Source: Thioalkalivibrio sp. ALE14
GTDB lineage: Bacteria > Pseudomonadota > Gammaproteobacteria > Ectothiorhodospirales > Ectothiorhodospiraceae
DNA: 55,418 nucleotides
Direction: 5' to 3'
Assembly: GCF_000376845.1 (NCBI RefSeq)
Contig: NZ_AQXY01000017.1
Location: forward strand, 1-55,418
Positions 16,334 to 25,451 of this stretch are shown here, piece by piece. The number at the start of each line of letters is the position of its first letter. The first letter of the stretch is position 1. The notes beneath the pieces were generated by a model. The model made no database searches. It worked only from the letters and a program-made list of their open reading frames with translations, and had not been told where the DNA came from. The position numbers were made by a program, and so were the translations under genes.

Positions 16334-17446
16334 GTGCGATATATCTGGGAACTGACCGGTTGGCCCCACTGGCAGTGGGACGCGGAACATATCGCGCCGA
16401 TGCTGGCCGCGGCCGCGCGCGAGCAGGGCCGGCTGCTCGGGCGGATGCAGGGGTTGGGTTTCGCGCTACGTGAGGAAGCGTCGCTGCGGGTGCTGTCGGA
16501 GGATATCGTGGACTCCGGCGCCATCGAGGGCGAACGGCTACCCCTGGATCAGGTGCGCTCTTCCCTGGCACGTCGCCTCGGCCTGGAGGCCGGGGGACTG
16601 GTCGCTTCAGGGCGGGATGTCGACGGCATGGTCGACCTGATGCTGGATGCCACGAAGGCCTTTGACCGTGAGCTGACGGTGGATCGGCTGTTCGACTGGC
16701 ATGCGGCCCTGTTTCTGACGGGGCGTAGCGGAATAACGCGGATTCCGGTCGCGCGCTGGCGGGATGACGAAGAAGGGCCGATGGAGGTGGTGTCGGGGCC
16801 CGTGGGCCGGAAGACGGTGCACTTCTCCGCGCCACCGGCCGAACGAATCCCGGGGGAGGTCGACGCTTTCTTCGCCTGGTTTAAGACACCCGGACCGCTG
16901 GATCCGCTATTGGTGGCGGGGCTGGCTCATCTCTGGTTCGTGACGATTCACCCGTTCGCGGATGGAAACGGGCGTATCGCGCGGGCGATCGCCGATATGG
17001 CGCTGGCACGAGCGGATGGGTCGGCGGAACGTTTCTACAGCATGTCCGGGCAGATCCTTCGGGAACGCAGTGACTATTACGCGATCCTGGAGCGGACCCA
17101 GAAACAGGAGGACCTGGACATCACCCTGTGGCTGGAATGGTTCCTCGGCTGCCTGCGGCGTTCGCTGGACAGCGCCCAAGATGCGCTCGAGCACGTGCTG
17201 TACAAGGCGCGATTCTGGGAGCGGTTCGCCACGGAGCCGCTCAATGCCCGACAGATCAAGGTGCTCAATCGTCTGCTGGATGGGTTCGAAGGCGGGATGA
17301 CCTCTTCGCGCTGGGCCCGGATGGCCAAGTGTTCGCAGGACACGGCACAGCGTGACATTGCGGACCTGGTGGGCCGGGACGCGTTGAAGAAGAACCCGGG
17401 CGGTGGACGCAGCACGAGTTATTCCTTGCCGGACACGTTCCGATGA
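16334..17446 (+). CDS. Fic family protein, DUF4172 type
   Basis: A 370-residue Fic protein. The N-terminal MRYIWELTGWPHWQWD is the DUF4172 signature. The inhibitory helix S-G-A-I-E-G-E is at residues 61-67, the catalytic HPFADGNGRIAR at 206-217 with His206, and the C-terminus (about 300-360, SSRWARMAKCSQDTAQRDIA) is a winged helix. This family AMPylates protein targets and several members bind their own promoter. The start is a GTG at 16334, directly after a nested palindrome. It is convergent with the large GHKL gene, with GACCCGG/CCGGGTC (17445-17451, 17461-17467) as a possible weak terminator. The 295 bp upstream (16039-16333) contain no gene other than the operators. Confidence 0.9.
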   Translation: MRYIWELTGWPHWQWDAEHIAPMLAAAAREQGRLLGRMQGLGFALREEASLRVLSEDIVDSGAIEGERLPLDQVRSSLARRLGLEAGGLVASGRDVDGMVDLMLDATKAFDRELTVDRLFDWHAALFLTGRSGITRIPVARWRDDEEGPMEVVSGPVGRKTVHFSAPPAERIPGEVDAFFAWFKTPGPLDPLLVAGLAHLWFVTIHPFADGNGRIARAIADMALARADGSAERFYSMSGQILRERSDYYAILERTQKQEDLDITLWLEWFLGCLRRSLDSAQDALEHVLYKARFWERFATEPLNARQIKVLNRLLDGFEGGMTSSRWARMAKCSQDTAQRDIADLVGRDALKKNPGGGRSTSYSLPDTFR

Positions 17447-17584
17447 CCCGGCGCTTGGCACCGGGTCGACAAGGAATGCTGCAGGGATCCAGCACTGTTC
17501 ATGCGGGGTGCGCCCAGGAATCTGCGGGAACCTGGCTGTTACCTTCAGCGCATCTGAACCGCTTGGACCTGTACTGATGCAGCA

Positions 17585-20500
17585 TCATTGCGCAGATGAG
17601 GTCGAAGTCTTCCCAGGTTGTATGACCAGTTCCCACTCACCCGGTCGCAACCCCGCTTGCAGCAGATTTCGTACATCGTCCGCATGCGCCTGGAAGTTCT
17701 CGATCAACGCGGACACATCAAGGGTCTCGCCCGTAGTGGAGACGAGCCAAAGTCGCCAGGGATACTTCTGATCCCGGTAGGCAAGGGCGCGGCGGCGCTC
17801 GCTTTCGGAAAGGAAGAAAGCCACGTCCGCATTGAGCGTTGGCACTCGCTTTGCCTCGACTAGCAAAGCGGTCTTGGCGTCCTCATCGGGTACCAGTACG
17901 TCAAAGCCGACATCGCCGAGGTACTCGCTTACGTGCAGAAAGGCGCGAAGACCCCCTTCCTCGTCGAGCCGCGCATACCGTTCGGCTCCGGGCTCACCCA
18001 GTAATGGAAGAGAGGCTTCGATCGCCTGGTGGAAGCCCCCCGGATCTCGCTCCTTCCACTCGTTGGCTTGTCGTATCGCGAGGTTGAGGATCGCATCTTC
18101 GGCCCGGCGCCCACCCGACATCTGGCGGTGGGCCTTTTCCATCCAGGCTTGATCTGAGATCGCGGCGCGAGGGGCGCCCATTCCGGGGGTTCCCCCGAAT
18201 GGACGCAGCAGCGGCGGTGCGCCATCGGCCTTGGGCAACGAGGTGATCGGGATCTGTCCATGGGCAAAGTCCATGGCCGCTCGGGAGGGAGCGAGATCAC
18301 CCTCAAGCGGCAGCCCGAACCGTAGGCGGAGTGCCTGATCGGCATCGAAACCCAGGCGCTGGAAGGCCGGTTCTTCCAGATCCGTGATGCCTTGTCCGAG
18401 GTGGTTCAACTCCTCCAGTAGTGCTTCCGTCCACGAGTTCCGGCCCCGCCGCTCGGCGGCTGCGGCGATGTACGGCGTGCGGTTAGTCGTCAGAAAGCGA
18501 TCGCGATGGGTCGTATGGAAATCGACCAGTGGCACTAGGCGTTGAAACTCGGAGTCATCGTTGAGTGCATTTTCAAGGCGGCGCCGCAGCGTGTCCTCGT
18601 CGACATCACGGACACCCGGCTGGCCATCTGGTGAAGATCTCTCCCACAGGGCGGGCGTTACGGTCATGCCCGGTTGAACGACACCGTTCTTCACTTCTCC
18701 GTAGTCCCGGAGAACACCCAGAACTCGTTCCTCCCACAACGCCCTGCGTGGGCCGTCGAGGCGCGCCTCCTGCAACCGTCCTCGCCATTGCTGGATTTCC
18801 GCTTCACTGAGGTTGTAGTCGCGGCGAAAGCGTGCGAGCGAACTGCCGGGGTGCTGCTTCAGGCGGGTCTGGCTCCAGGCGTACAGGCCGTCCCGAAAGA
18901 AGGTGACGAAGGCCCGGCTCCCACACAGCAGCTCGCTGAGCGGGCCGGCGCATTCCATCAAGGGTGGTTCGTGACCGTCGAAGCAGATCGCCCTGCGTCC
19001 GTCGGGCAGGGGGAGGAGAAACACGTCGCCAAGATCATCCCGGCCCCGCTCGGCCGACTTTCCTGCAAACGTCCAGCGGACCCAAACACGTTCGTAGTGC
19101 TGGACTTCAAGGGCGGACTGGTTGCGGATCGCATCTTGTTCATCGAATTCTTCGCGGGCCGTCGATGCGGCGGCGAGTGCATCGGGAAGCGCTTCCCAGA
19201 TGTGTTCCCGAAGGCGGGCTGCCAGCGTGCTGTTGGTCTCCCCTTCCCATTTGACCTCCGGGGGTCCCGGAGCGAAGTGCACCAGGCCCAGGGCCTCGGC
19301 CTTTGCCTTGGTGGCGCCGCGGAACGTCCAGATCCTTACATCGCGAAACGCCGACAACGCGGAGGAATCAGCGCCACCGGGGTCGTGCCAGATATTGTCT
19401 CCGGGTTGGCCCCATTCCAGGCTGCGGGTGGCTCCATCGCGGTCGACATAGCGGTACAGCAAGGGAATCTCTGGCGACGGCTCGACCCGGAAGGCGCCCT
19501 CCACAAGCCGTCGGTACAGGTCGCCTAGGCCGCGTTCGTCTTCCTTTGCACGTGAGGATGCCCGCAGGCGTCCCAGCGCACGGAGGATCCGTTCCTCGGA
19601 TTGGGTTTGCGTCGGGTTTTCGATCCCCAGGTCGTTCAGCCAGTCCGGTATTCCATGGTCGCGCGCGACGGTCAGACGCGGGAGGAGCTGAGTGCGAAAG
19701 CCAGACTGTGTCTGCACCCAGAGATCGAGTGGTGCATACGGCGCACCTTCACCGACTCCGGCCTCCAGCTGGATCCGCGACCCCTCTGTCGTGCCGTCGT
19801 GGATCCAGCGTGTACCCCGGAGCTGCTCGCGTGCCGTGGACCCAAGGCTGGCCGCGAACACCGGATGCAGGTCTCGTGACCAATGCTGAATGATGGAACG
19901 CCCGAGCATTTCGGATGGCGCATCGGGCCAGTTCGGTATCCCTCCATTTCCGTCAATGGGCAGCACGCCGACACCGAATAATCGACAGGCGCGGTCCACG
20001 TCGAGCGAGGGTGGATTTTCGACGTGCGTGTCACTGGTGAGGTCGACAATGACCGACGCCAGTTCGGCTTCGTCGAGGCGAGGCCAGGGGCCTCCATCAC
20101 TGCGGGTTACATGCGCAGCCGGTTCCCATCCGCCTCGCGTCGGGAGACACAGTGATCGAAGGTTCTGTGCGGCGCGGCGCAGCGTGGTTCCCGGCTCGAG
20201 CGAGAGCCGCCAGGCGGGACCGCCGGGTGTTGTAAGCGCCCTGGTGAGTACCGACTCGACACCACCCTGCGAGGGTTCTTCGGATGCCAGCTTCAATGCC
20301 GCGCGCAGAAGTTGCCGGTGTTCCCGTGCGTTCTCGCCAGGCTGCAGCTGCGCCAGTAGCTCGGGGCGACTGAATTCCATCAGCCCGAACTTGGTGTCAT
20401 CACGTTGCATGCCGGGCGGCACGAATACGGTGACGTATGTCCCCTGGTTCTGCACCACGGGCGGCAAGGATTCCAGCGCTTGAGGGTCACCCCGTTCCCG

Positions 20501-22018
20501 ACGCAAATAGATTCGGTCCGCCGTGCCGCGCCTCTGACCCGGCTTGCTGCGCACCATCGGTCGCGCCACCGGCACGGGAGCATCGACCGCCGACTCGCCA
20601 GTCTCCTGCACGATGGGCAGCACGGGTGCAGCTGATCGCTCGACGATCTCCAGCAAGGCCTCGTGCCAGCGATAAAGCGCCTGCTGACCTGCGCATGAAG
20701 GGTTCCGGTAGGCGTAGGAAGCCCAGCCCTCAAGGGCCGAGAAGAGGTCGGTGTATCGCTGCAGGCTCCAGTACTGATTCTCGGGGAAGCTTCGCCGGAT
20801 CAAATCCCGAAGCGCTTCGTCGTCATTCAGCAGCAGGCGTCCGACCTCGAACGTCAGGTGCTCGCAGCGACAGCTTTCCGGAGGAAAAAACGCCCAGAAG
20901 TCCTCGCGCAGTACAAGCTCCGGGCGTTTCCATAAATCATGGACGATCAAGTTGGCGGCGCGCCGTACCAGATGACGGTTCCAGCCAGCCGGGTCCGATG
21001 CGGATTCCTCTTCGTCGGCGGTGAGCGGGCGCAGGGCGAGCGCGCGCCGGGAATTACTCAGGTAAAAGTCCGCCTGGACGTCCACACCGAATCCGGCTTC
21101 CTGTTCGGTCGGTAGATAGGACCAGTACAGACCCGAGTGGCGCTGGGCGTATCCATCCGGCCCGGATACGGTGCAGGCCATCACCCGGACACGGGCTTCA
21201 TCGAGCTCCAGACCGGTGTCGCGCTGAACGGCTTCGCTCACCGCAATCTTCTCCGATTCGGATATCGCGATCTCTCGCTGGCGGTCCGTCAGCCGGTATT
21301 CCGTCATCTGGTCGCCCGACTCCAGCCGGATCGACAGGTCAGCCGGATGCGGTGCGCGGGCCTCCAGGAAGCGGAGCGGAACGCGCATTAGTTCGTGAAC
21401 GGTCTCTTCCAGGACGGAGGCGCGTTCGGGGCGGACATCAACCAGTCGGATGACTGTTTGATAGTCGGAGAAGCGCCCGTTCGTGTCCGTCTCCAGCAGT
21501 TCCGGCGTGTAGAAGCTGGCGACCTCGGGGCTCGCCCATGTGACCACGGGTGCGGGTTGCAGCCGGCTGGGATGGCGCATGCGCAGGCCCCACCAACTAC
21601 CGTCATCTAGCCGACTCCAAACCTCTGCTTCGGGCGCGGCCGCGAACACCGAGCGGAACCCCACCCCCTTATTACCGACGCTTTCCTTGGCGCTCTTGGT
21701 CGAGGAGTGCAGGCTCAGCAGTGCGTGAAAGTCGCTACGGCGCGGCGTCTGTCCGGCATGGGCGCTTACCGGATCGCCATCGTTGGCCACCTCCAGGCAT
21801 CGGGTTTCCGGGTTCCACAGAACAAGGATGCGCTCCCTCGAACGGTCGAGGGCGTTTTGCAGCAATTCGAAGACCACGCGCCCGGAATAGTCCTGGACGA
21901 GGGAACGCTCTGCGCCCAGGTCACGCGAGCGCGCTGATTCAGGAAGGCGGCGGTGCTCCTCAAGATGCTGCTGGAGCAGATCGTGGATTGCTGCGCGGCT
22001 GGGGTACTTCGAAACCAT
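17585..22018 (-). CDS. NO VEIN-like GHKL ATPase with C-terminal nuclease-like domain
   Basis: A 1477-residue protein. The N-terminus has an HSP90/sacsin-type GHKL ATPase: N-box ELLQNALD (residues 51-58), NDG at 79-81 and GNKGVGFRS at 115-123. The C-terminal ~150 residues resemble the DUF3883/NOV domain: D1373 followed by VEAK (Glu1388, Lys1390), which fits the D...ExK pattern of PD-(D/E)xK nucleases, and then a helix with SESERRRALAY and a final strand LWLVST. The central ~1000 residues have no recognised domain. The architecture is that of plant NO VEIN and of bacterial proteins found in defence islands. It stands alone, convergent with the Fic gene. ATG 22018 is the first plausible start. 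Confidence 0.8.
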   Translation of the reverse strand: MVSKYPSRAAIHDLLQQHLEEHRRLPESARSRDLGAERSLVQDYSGRVVFELLQNALDRSRERILVLWNPETRCLEVANDGDPVSAHAGQTPRRSDFHALLSLHSSTKSAKESVGNKGVGFRSVFAAAPEAEVWSRLDDGSWWGLRMRHPSRLQPAPVVTWASPEVASFYTPELLETDTNGRFSDYQTVIRLVDVRPERASVLEETVHELMRVPLRFLEARAPHPADLSIRLESGDQMTEYRLTDRQREIAISESEKIAVSEAVQRDTGLELDEARVRVMACTVSGPDGYAQRHSGLYWSYLPTEQEAGFGVDVQADFYLSNSRRALALRPLTADEEESASDPAGWNRHLVRRAANLIVHDLWKRPELVLREDFWAFFPPESCRCEHLTFEVGRLLLNDDEALRDLIRRSFPENQYWSLQRYTDLFSALEGWASYAYRNPSCAGQQALYRWHEALLEIVERSAAPVLPIVQETGESAVDAPVPVARPMVRSKPGQRRGTADRIYLRRERGDPQALESLPPVVQNQGTYVTVFVPPGMQRDDTKFGLMEFSRPELLAQLQPGENAREHRQLLRAALKLASEEPSQGGVESVLTRALTTPGGPAWRLSLEPGTTLRRAAQNLRSLCLPTRGGWEPAAHVTRSDGGPWPRLDEAELASVIVDLTSDTHVENPPSLDVDRACRLFGVGVLPIDGNGGIPNWPDAPSEMLGRSIIQHWSRDLHPVFAASLGSTAREQLRGTRWIHDGTTEGSRIQLEAGVGEGAPYAPLDLWVQTQSGFRTQLLPRLTVARDHGIPDWLNDLGIENPTQTQSEERILRALGRLRASSRAKEDERGLGDLYRRLVEGAFRVEPSPEIPLLYRYVDRDGATRSLEWGQPGDNIWHDPGGADSSALSAFRDVRIWTFRGATKAKAEALGLVHFAPGPPEVKWEGETNSTLAARLREHIWEALPDALAAASTAREEFDEQDAIRNQSALEVQHYERVWVRWTFAGKSAERGRDDLGDVFLLPLPDGRRAICFDGHEPPLMECAGPLSELLCGSRAFVTFFRDGLYAWSQTRLKQHPGSSLARFRRDYNLSEAEIQQWRGRLQEARLDGPRRALWEERVLGVLRDYGEVKNGVVQPGMTVTPALWERSSPDGQPGVRDVDEDTLRRRLENALNDDSEFQRLVPLVDFHTTHRDRFLTTNRTPYIAAAAERRGRNSWTEALLEELNHLGQGITDLEEPAFQRLGFDADQALRLRFGLPLEGDLAPSRAAMDFAHGQIPITSLPKADGAPPLLRPFGGTPGMGAPRAAISDQAWMEKAHRQMSGGRRAEDAILNLAIRQANEWKERDPGGFHQAIEASLPLLGEPGAERYARLDEEGGLRAFLHVSEYLGDVGFDVLVPDEDAKTALLVEAKRVPTLNADVAFFLSESERRRALAYRDQKYPWRLWLVSTTGETLDVSALIENFQAHADDVRNLLQAGLRPGEWELVIQPGKTSTSSAQ

Positions 22019-22527
22019 GGCAGTGGGCAGTCCTTTGCAAGTTGGAAGATCGTCCAGGTTGATCGTTACTGGTGGGCGCGACAGGCAGGTGCCAAGTGTG
22101 GCCAGTGGGATTTTTGTGCGAACCCGGTCTTTAGGGTTTTCGGTCAGGTCGTAGTGCGGCTACCACAGAGAACAACAAACGAAATGCCTCCGCAACTGGA
22201 GGCCGCACGGGAGACGCATCCGTTCGTGCGGTCTGCTTTGAAAAGTGATTCTCAAAAAGTTGGCTGCTCTTGGATTGAGTGCGGTTTCGCGCCCGCGAAA
22301 CGACGGCTGGGGCCCGGCTTGGAGAGTTCATCGAGCTCAACGTGGAAGATCATCTGAGGGTCAGGCTGGCACACATTCTGTGCCATCGCGGTACAGTTTC
22401 ATGCGCGCTTGGAGGGCACAATCGGCGCGAATTGGTTTTTTGGCGGATGCGGTTGAGGCCCTTTGGAATCGCTTCATAGAGCCGTTTAAGGCCGATCCGG
22501 GGTGTTGGGAAACCATCTGAGGGTGCG
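22019..22527. other. island end, no gene seen
   Basis: Short frames on both strands lack ribosome sites and family features. An 11-bp direct repeat CATCTGAGGGT occurs at 22351-22361 and 22514-22524, the second just before the tRNA fragment; these could be integrase arm sites. The bases just above 22018 must hold the promoter of the GHKL gene, but no clear -10/-35 pair stands out. Confidence 0.45.
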
Positions 22528-22574
22528 CACTCATAATGATGGGGTCCCCTGTTCGAATCAGGGCGTAGCCACCA
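22528..22574 (+). repeat. attachment site: 3' fragment of tRNA-Met(CAT)
   Basis: From CACTCATAATGATGGGGTC the sequence matches elongator tRNA-Met: anticodon loop with CAT, the 3' half of the anticodon stem, a variable loop, a perfect T-arm (CCCTG-TTCGAAT-CAGGG) and the acceptor 3' strand GTAGCC with A-CCA. The 5' half (acceptor 5' strand, D-arm, 5' anticodon stem) is absent upstream. This is therefore not a functional tRNA but the displaced 3' end left when an element integrated into the tRNA gene. Identity begins at the anticodon stem-loop, a common crossover site for tyrosine integrases. Confidence 0.85.
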
Positions 22575-22584
22575 CCGAATCCCG

Positions 22585-22616
22585 ACAGGGGCTGCCATCG
22601 TCATGGCAGCCCCTGT
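22585..22616 (+). terminator. terminator of the original tRNA-Met unit
   Basis: A 14-bp perfect stem (22585-22598 with 22603-22616, loop CGTC) is followed by TTCGTTT. Its place 10 bp after the tRNA 3' fragment shows that the fragment is still joined to its ancestral downstream flank. Confidence 0.8.
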
Positions 22617-22738
22617 TTCGTTTGGGCTGCCGTCGCTGGCAGCCGTATTGCCGGTGTGCAGGGGCTCGGATAGACTGCGCGCCGGGTCGCGTGCGTGCGC
22701 GCGGGCGGCCTCTCAAGGGAGCAACCTCGGACGAATCC

Positions 22739-22948
22739 ATGAAACGCTACGGAATCCGCATCCGCATGCCGGAAGGCAGCACCATGGCCATGCCGCACCT
22801 GCTGGGGCCGGACTGGGAATCCTATCGCTGGTACGACAGCGAGCCAGCACGCGAGAAGGCGCTGGCGGACATGCAGCGCGACCTCCCCAACTACCGCAAG
22901 GGCGATCACCCCGCCCAGGTCCTCGAGCGCGTCGAACGCGACGCCTGA
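22739..22948 (+). CDS. small conserved hypothetical protein
   Basis: A 69-residue soluble protein beginning MKRYGIRIRMPEGSTMAMPH, with LLGPDWESYRWYDSEPAREK in the middle and a basic, charged end. It reads as a genuine small protein because codon use matches the core genes and aromatic and charged residues are evenly spread. The ATG at 22739 is chosen over longer in-frame starts, which would run through the tRNA fragment and terminator. It is the first core gene right of the island and would have been the neighbour of tRNA-Met. Function unknown. Confidence 0.6.
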   Translation: MKRYGIRIRMPEGSTMAMPHLLGPDWESYRWYDSEPAREKALADMQRDLPNYRKGDHPAQVLERVERDA

Positions 22949-22983
22949 TTCCGCGCCGGGTTCCCTCCCGGGCGCCTCGGGGG

Positions 22984-23997
22984 TCAGCCGAGGTTCAGTG
23001 GTTCCATCAGGTAGCACAGGCAGTCCTGGGCGATGACCCGGGTGTCCAGCGTGAGCATGGAGGGCATGGCCTGGCGTTTCAGTCGGATCTCCTGGCTGGC
23101 ACGTTCCAGATAGTCTCCGGTGACCTCCGAGCCGTCCTCGGCGATGGCGACCAGCGGGTCATCGGCATCCCTGTGTACGTTCACCAGGCGCGACCCGGCG
23201 GGCAATAGCTGGAAGTTCAGGCCGTCGAGGTCGGGCTCCAGGCGGATGTCGTGCTGTGCCTCCAGCCCGACCTGCAGCCCCGGCCGCACCCGGACCTGGG
23301 CCACTGTATGGAAGATCTCGATGGCGCCCTCGCGCGGTGGTGCAGATGGAAAGTGGTCCAGGTGCAGCACCGCGTCGATCATTTCGCGGGCGTGGTCGAT
23401 CCCGGCCGCGTCCCCCGGGTGGCCGCACTCCAGAGTGACGGCGGGTGCGATGTGTGCCAGTGCCATCGAGGCCACCCCGCGCGGCCGCGTGAAGTAGACC
23501 ACCGTGCGCCCAAAAAGCGCGGCCAGGTTCAGGAACGGCGTGTCCAGGCGGTTGATGCAGGCGTAATGGGGGTTGCGCCCGGTGTTGTTGTGCAGGTCGA
23601 TCGCCGCGAACAGGCCGCGCCCCTCCAGCCGCCGGCATAACTCGGCAAAGATATCCGCCTCGCGCGAGCCGCCCTGTTCGGTGCCCGGCCAGATGCGGTT
23701 GAAGTCCGGCTGGTCGTCGAGGTGACGCTGGTTCAGGGCGGCCGCCTGCGGGTTGCCCACGATCAGGGTCAGCGCGCGCGGCAGCGGGCGCCCGGTGTAG
23801 TGACGCAGGAGCTGCTGCACCGCGTGCAGGCCCACCGGCTCGTTGCCGTGCAGTAGCAGAACCACGGCCACCGCAGGTTCGCGCTGGCCCTCGAGATGGA
23901 TCAGCGCCGGGCCGGGCACGTACTGGTGCAGGGTCTCCGGCGTGGCTTCGAGGAAGCCGTCGGGTAGTTCGAAGTACTCGTGGATCATCTGAGTCAC
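22984..23997 (-). CDS. M14-family succinylglutamate desuccinylase/aspartoacylase-like enzyme
   Basis: A 337-residue zinc hydrolase of the AstE/ASPA branch of M14 carboxypeptidases, which cleave acyl groups from amino acids. Key features: the zinc site HGNEP near residue 50 (LLLHGNEPVGLHAVQQLL), FNRIWPG near 99 with the conserved arginine, AIDLHNNTG near 130 supplying the second zinc ligand, and TLECGHPGD near 188 with the catalytic glutamate. A GTG start at 23997 has AAGGAG ten bases upstream. It is the last gene of a three-gene operon after a GCS2-type ligase, 14 bp away, suggesting a shared pathway of making and breaking an amide bond on an amino acid. The substrate is not deducible. Confidence 0.85.
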   Translation of the reverse strand: MTQMIHEYFELPDGFLEATPETLHQYVPGPALIHLEGQREPAVAVVLLLHGNEPVGLHAVQQLLRHYTGRPLPRALTLIVGNPQAAALNQRHLDDQPDFNRIWPGTEQGGSREADIFAELCRRLEGRGLFAAIDLHNNTGRNPHYACINRLDTPFLNLAALFGRTVVYFTRPRGVASMALAHIAPAVTLECGHPGDAAGIDHAREMIDAVLHLDHFPSAPPREGAIEIFHTVAQVRVRPGLQVGLEAQHDIRLEPDLDGLNFQLLPAGSRLVNVHRDADDPLVAIAEDGSEVTGDYLERASQEIRLKRQAMPSMLTLDTRVIAQDCLCYLMEPLNLG

Positions 23998-24011
23998 GGG
24001 TGAGCGTCTCC

Positions 24012-25451
24012 TTAGAGGCCCCAGGTGTGGACCGGCGCGCCGGTGTTCTGCCAGCCGCGGTAGGCCCGGACCAGCCCGGGCCAGTCGCGGCCGTGTTGCG
24101 CGCCCCAGTCGCGCTGCCAGCGCGTGCCGGTCTGGCGGCTGGCCACGCGTGCGGCGACGATCCCCAGCAGGGCATCACGTTCGGCGGGCTCGATGCCCAG
24201 GCGCTCCAGGCCCTCGGCCGCTCGGGGCAGCAGTTCGCGCGTGAGCAGGCGTGGCGCCGGGACGGGGTCGCGGTGGCCCCAGCGCAGGCGGGCGTCCAGA
24301 CCGTGCCGAGCCGCATTGTAGAAGTTGTCGCGCGCCTCGGAAAACGGGGTGTCCAGCGTGCCATCCGGTGATTCGCTCACCAGGTGCTCGATCAGGCCCA
24401 GCGCGAAGGCGGTATTCGCCAGCATATCGATCAGCGACGGGCCCGCCGGCAGGCAGCGAAACTCGAGGCGCAGGCTGCGCCGGCCATCGGCGTCGCAGCC
24501 GACGATCGGGCGATTCCAGCGCCAGATGGTGCCGTTGTGGAAGGCGAGATGCGCCAGCTGGTCGGGCGGTTCGTCGAGCGCGACTGGCAACAGGACCGGG
24601 AAGTGCTCGAGGTTTTCGGTGAACAATTCGCCGATCGAGGCGTGCAGGTAGCCGGTGCCGAAGGTCACGCGCCGGATCGGTCCGCGCGCCGAGTCGGCGA
24701 ACCCGCCGACCTCCACCGATTGCTCGAACAGCGGGATGCGGCTCTCGGCCCACAGGTCGTGACCGAAGATGTAGGGCGTATTACCGGCGGCGGCGAGGAC
24801 CGGGGCGGCGGCCACCAGCGAGGCATTGTAGGCCCGGTGGGCGACGTCGGGCCGGGTCTCGATATGCACCTGGAAGGAGGTCGCTGCCGCCTCCAGCATC
24901 ACGTCCGAATGGCGGTGCTGCAGGTGCTCGTGGCCGACAATGTCCACCTCCAGCGGGCGCTGGGCGCGCTGTTCCAGGATGGCGCTGTTCAGCGCCCGGT
25001 AGCGTGCCTGATGGGACATGTGGTGGAGCCCGAGATCGGCCGGATCCAGGGTCGGGAGGCTGCCGGCCATCAGCAGTTCGGCGCCGGAATGGCGGGCGGC
25101 CCGGCGTGCCTGGCGCAGGGTCTCGCGCAGCTCCTCGAGGATCGCGCCGAAGCAGCCGGGCCCGGTGCGAAAGACGCTGCTGTTCAGCTCGACATTGAAT
25201 TGCGCCAGCTCGGGGGTGGCCAGCGGGCTGTCCATCGCCACGAGGAAGGCATCGTTGACCGGCAGCGGGCGCCCCTGGGCATCGCACAGCCAGGCCTCGA
25301 TCTCGAAGCCGAGGCGCGGGGGCGGCGCGGGGTCCTCCACCGGCTGCGTGCGCAGCCACTCCAGCAGGCGGGCCGTTTCGTCCGCGAGGGCCTCGTGGAA
25401 GCGCGAGAAATCCGCCGCGCCGAAGTGCTCCTCACGGATCTCGCGGCCCAC
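24012..25451 (-). CDS. glutamate-cysteine ligase-like (GCS2) carboxylate-amine ligase
   Basis: A 479-residue enzyme of the GCS2 family, which joins an amine to the gamma-carboxyl of glutamate in an ATP-dependent reaction. The N-terminal GFEIEAWL carries the metal-binding glutamates; QFNVELNSSVF near residue 85, HIETRPDVAHRAYNAS near 195, and LEFRCLPAGPSLIDM near 330 follow in family order. It starts with a GTG at 25451 that overlaps the stop of the upstream gene by one base, so the two are translationally coupled. Being paired with an M14 deacylase, it may make a gamma-glutamyl compound other than glutathione; that is inference. Confidence 0.8.
   Translation of the reverse strand: MGREIREEHFGAADFSRFHEALADETARLLEWLRTQPVEDPAPPPRLGFEIEAWLCDAQGRPLPVNDAFLVAMDSPLATPELAQFNVELNSSVFRTGPGCFGAILEELRETLRQARRAARHSGAELLMAGSLPTLDPADLGLHHMSHQARYRALNSAILEQRAQRPLEVDIVGHEHLQHRHSDVMLEAAATSFQVHIETRPDVAHRAYNASLVAAAPVLAAAGNTPYIFGHDLWAESRIPLFEQSVEVGGFADSARGPIRRVTFGTGYLHASIGELFTENLEHFPVLLPVALDEPPDQLAHLAFHNGTIWRWNRPIVGCDADGRRSLRLEFRCLPAGPSLIDMLANTAFALGLIEHLVSESPDGTLDTPFSEARDNFYNAARHGLDARLRWGHRDPVPAPRLLTRELLPRAAEGLERLGIEPAERDALLGIVAARVASRQTGTRWQRDWGAQHGRDWPGLVRAYRGWQNTGAPVHTWGL

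Larger units (their letters stand above)
1..22574. mobile_element. genomic island integrated at tRNA-Met (right part; left end outside window)
   Basis: Everything left of a 47-nt tRNA-Met 3' fragment at 22528-22574 is accessory in character: a transposase fragment, two Fic genes, a HipA-like kinase, toxin-antitoxin debris, a PLD-helicase, a SprT-like protease, a beta-CASP nuclease and a GHKL-nuclease protein, with many short decayed frames between them. Immediately right of the fragment the genes become ordinary housekeeping genes. The right boundary is seen directly. The left boundary, the intact tRNA-Met and an integrase are not in the window and are predicted to lie upstream of position 1. 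Confidence 0.7.

Noticed and set aside
22498..22574. complete tRNA-Met gene
   Set aside because: The acceptor 5' strand, D-arm and 5' side of the anticodon stem are missing, so it cannot fold as a tRNA.
22350..22604. minus-strand frame with the peptide WLRPDSNRGP
   Set aside because: This peptide is the well-known antisense translation of tRNA 3' ends; the DNA is a tRNA-Met fragment, not a gene.
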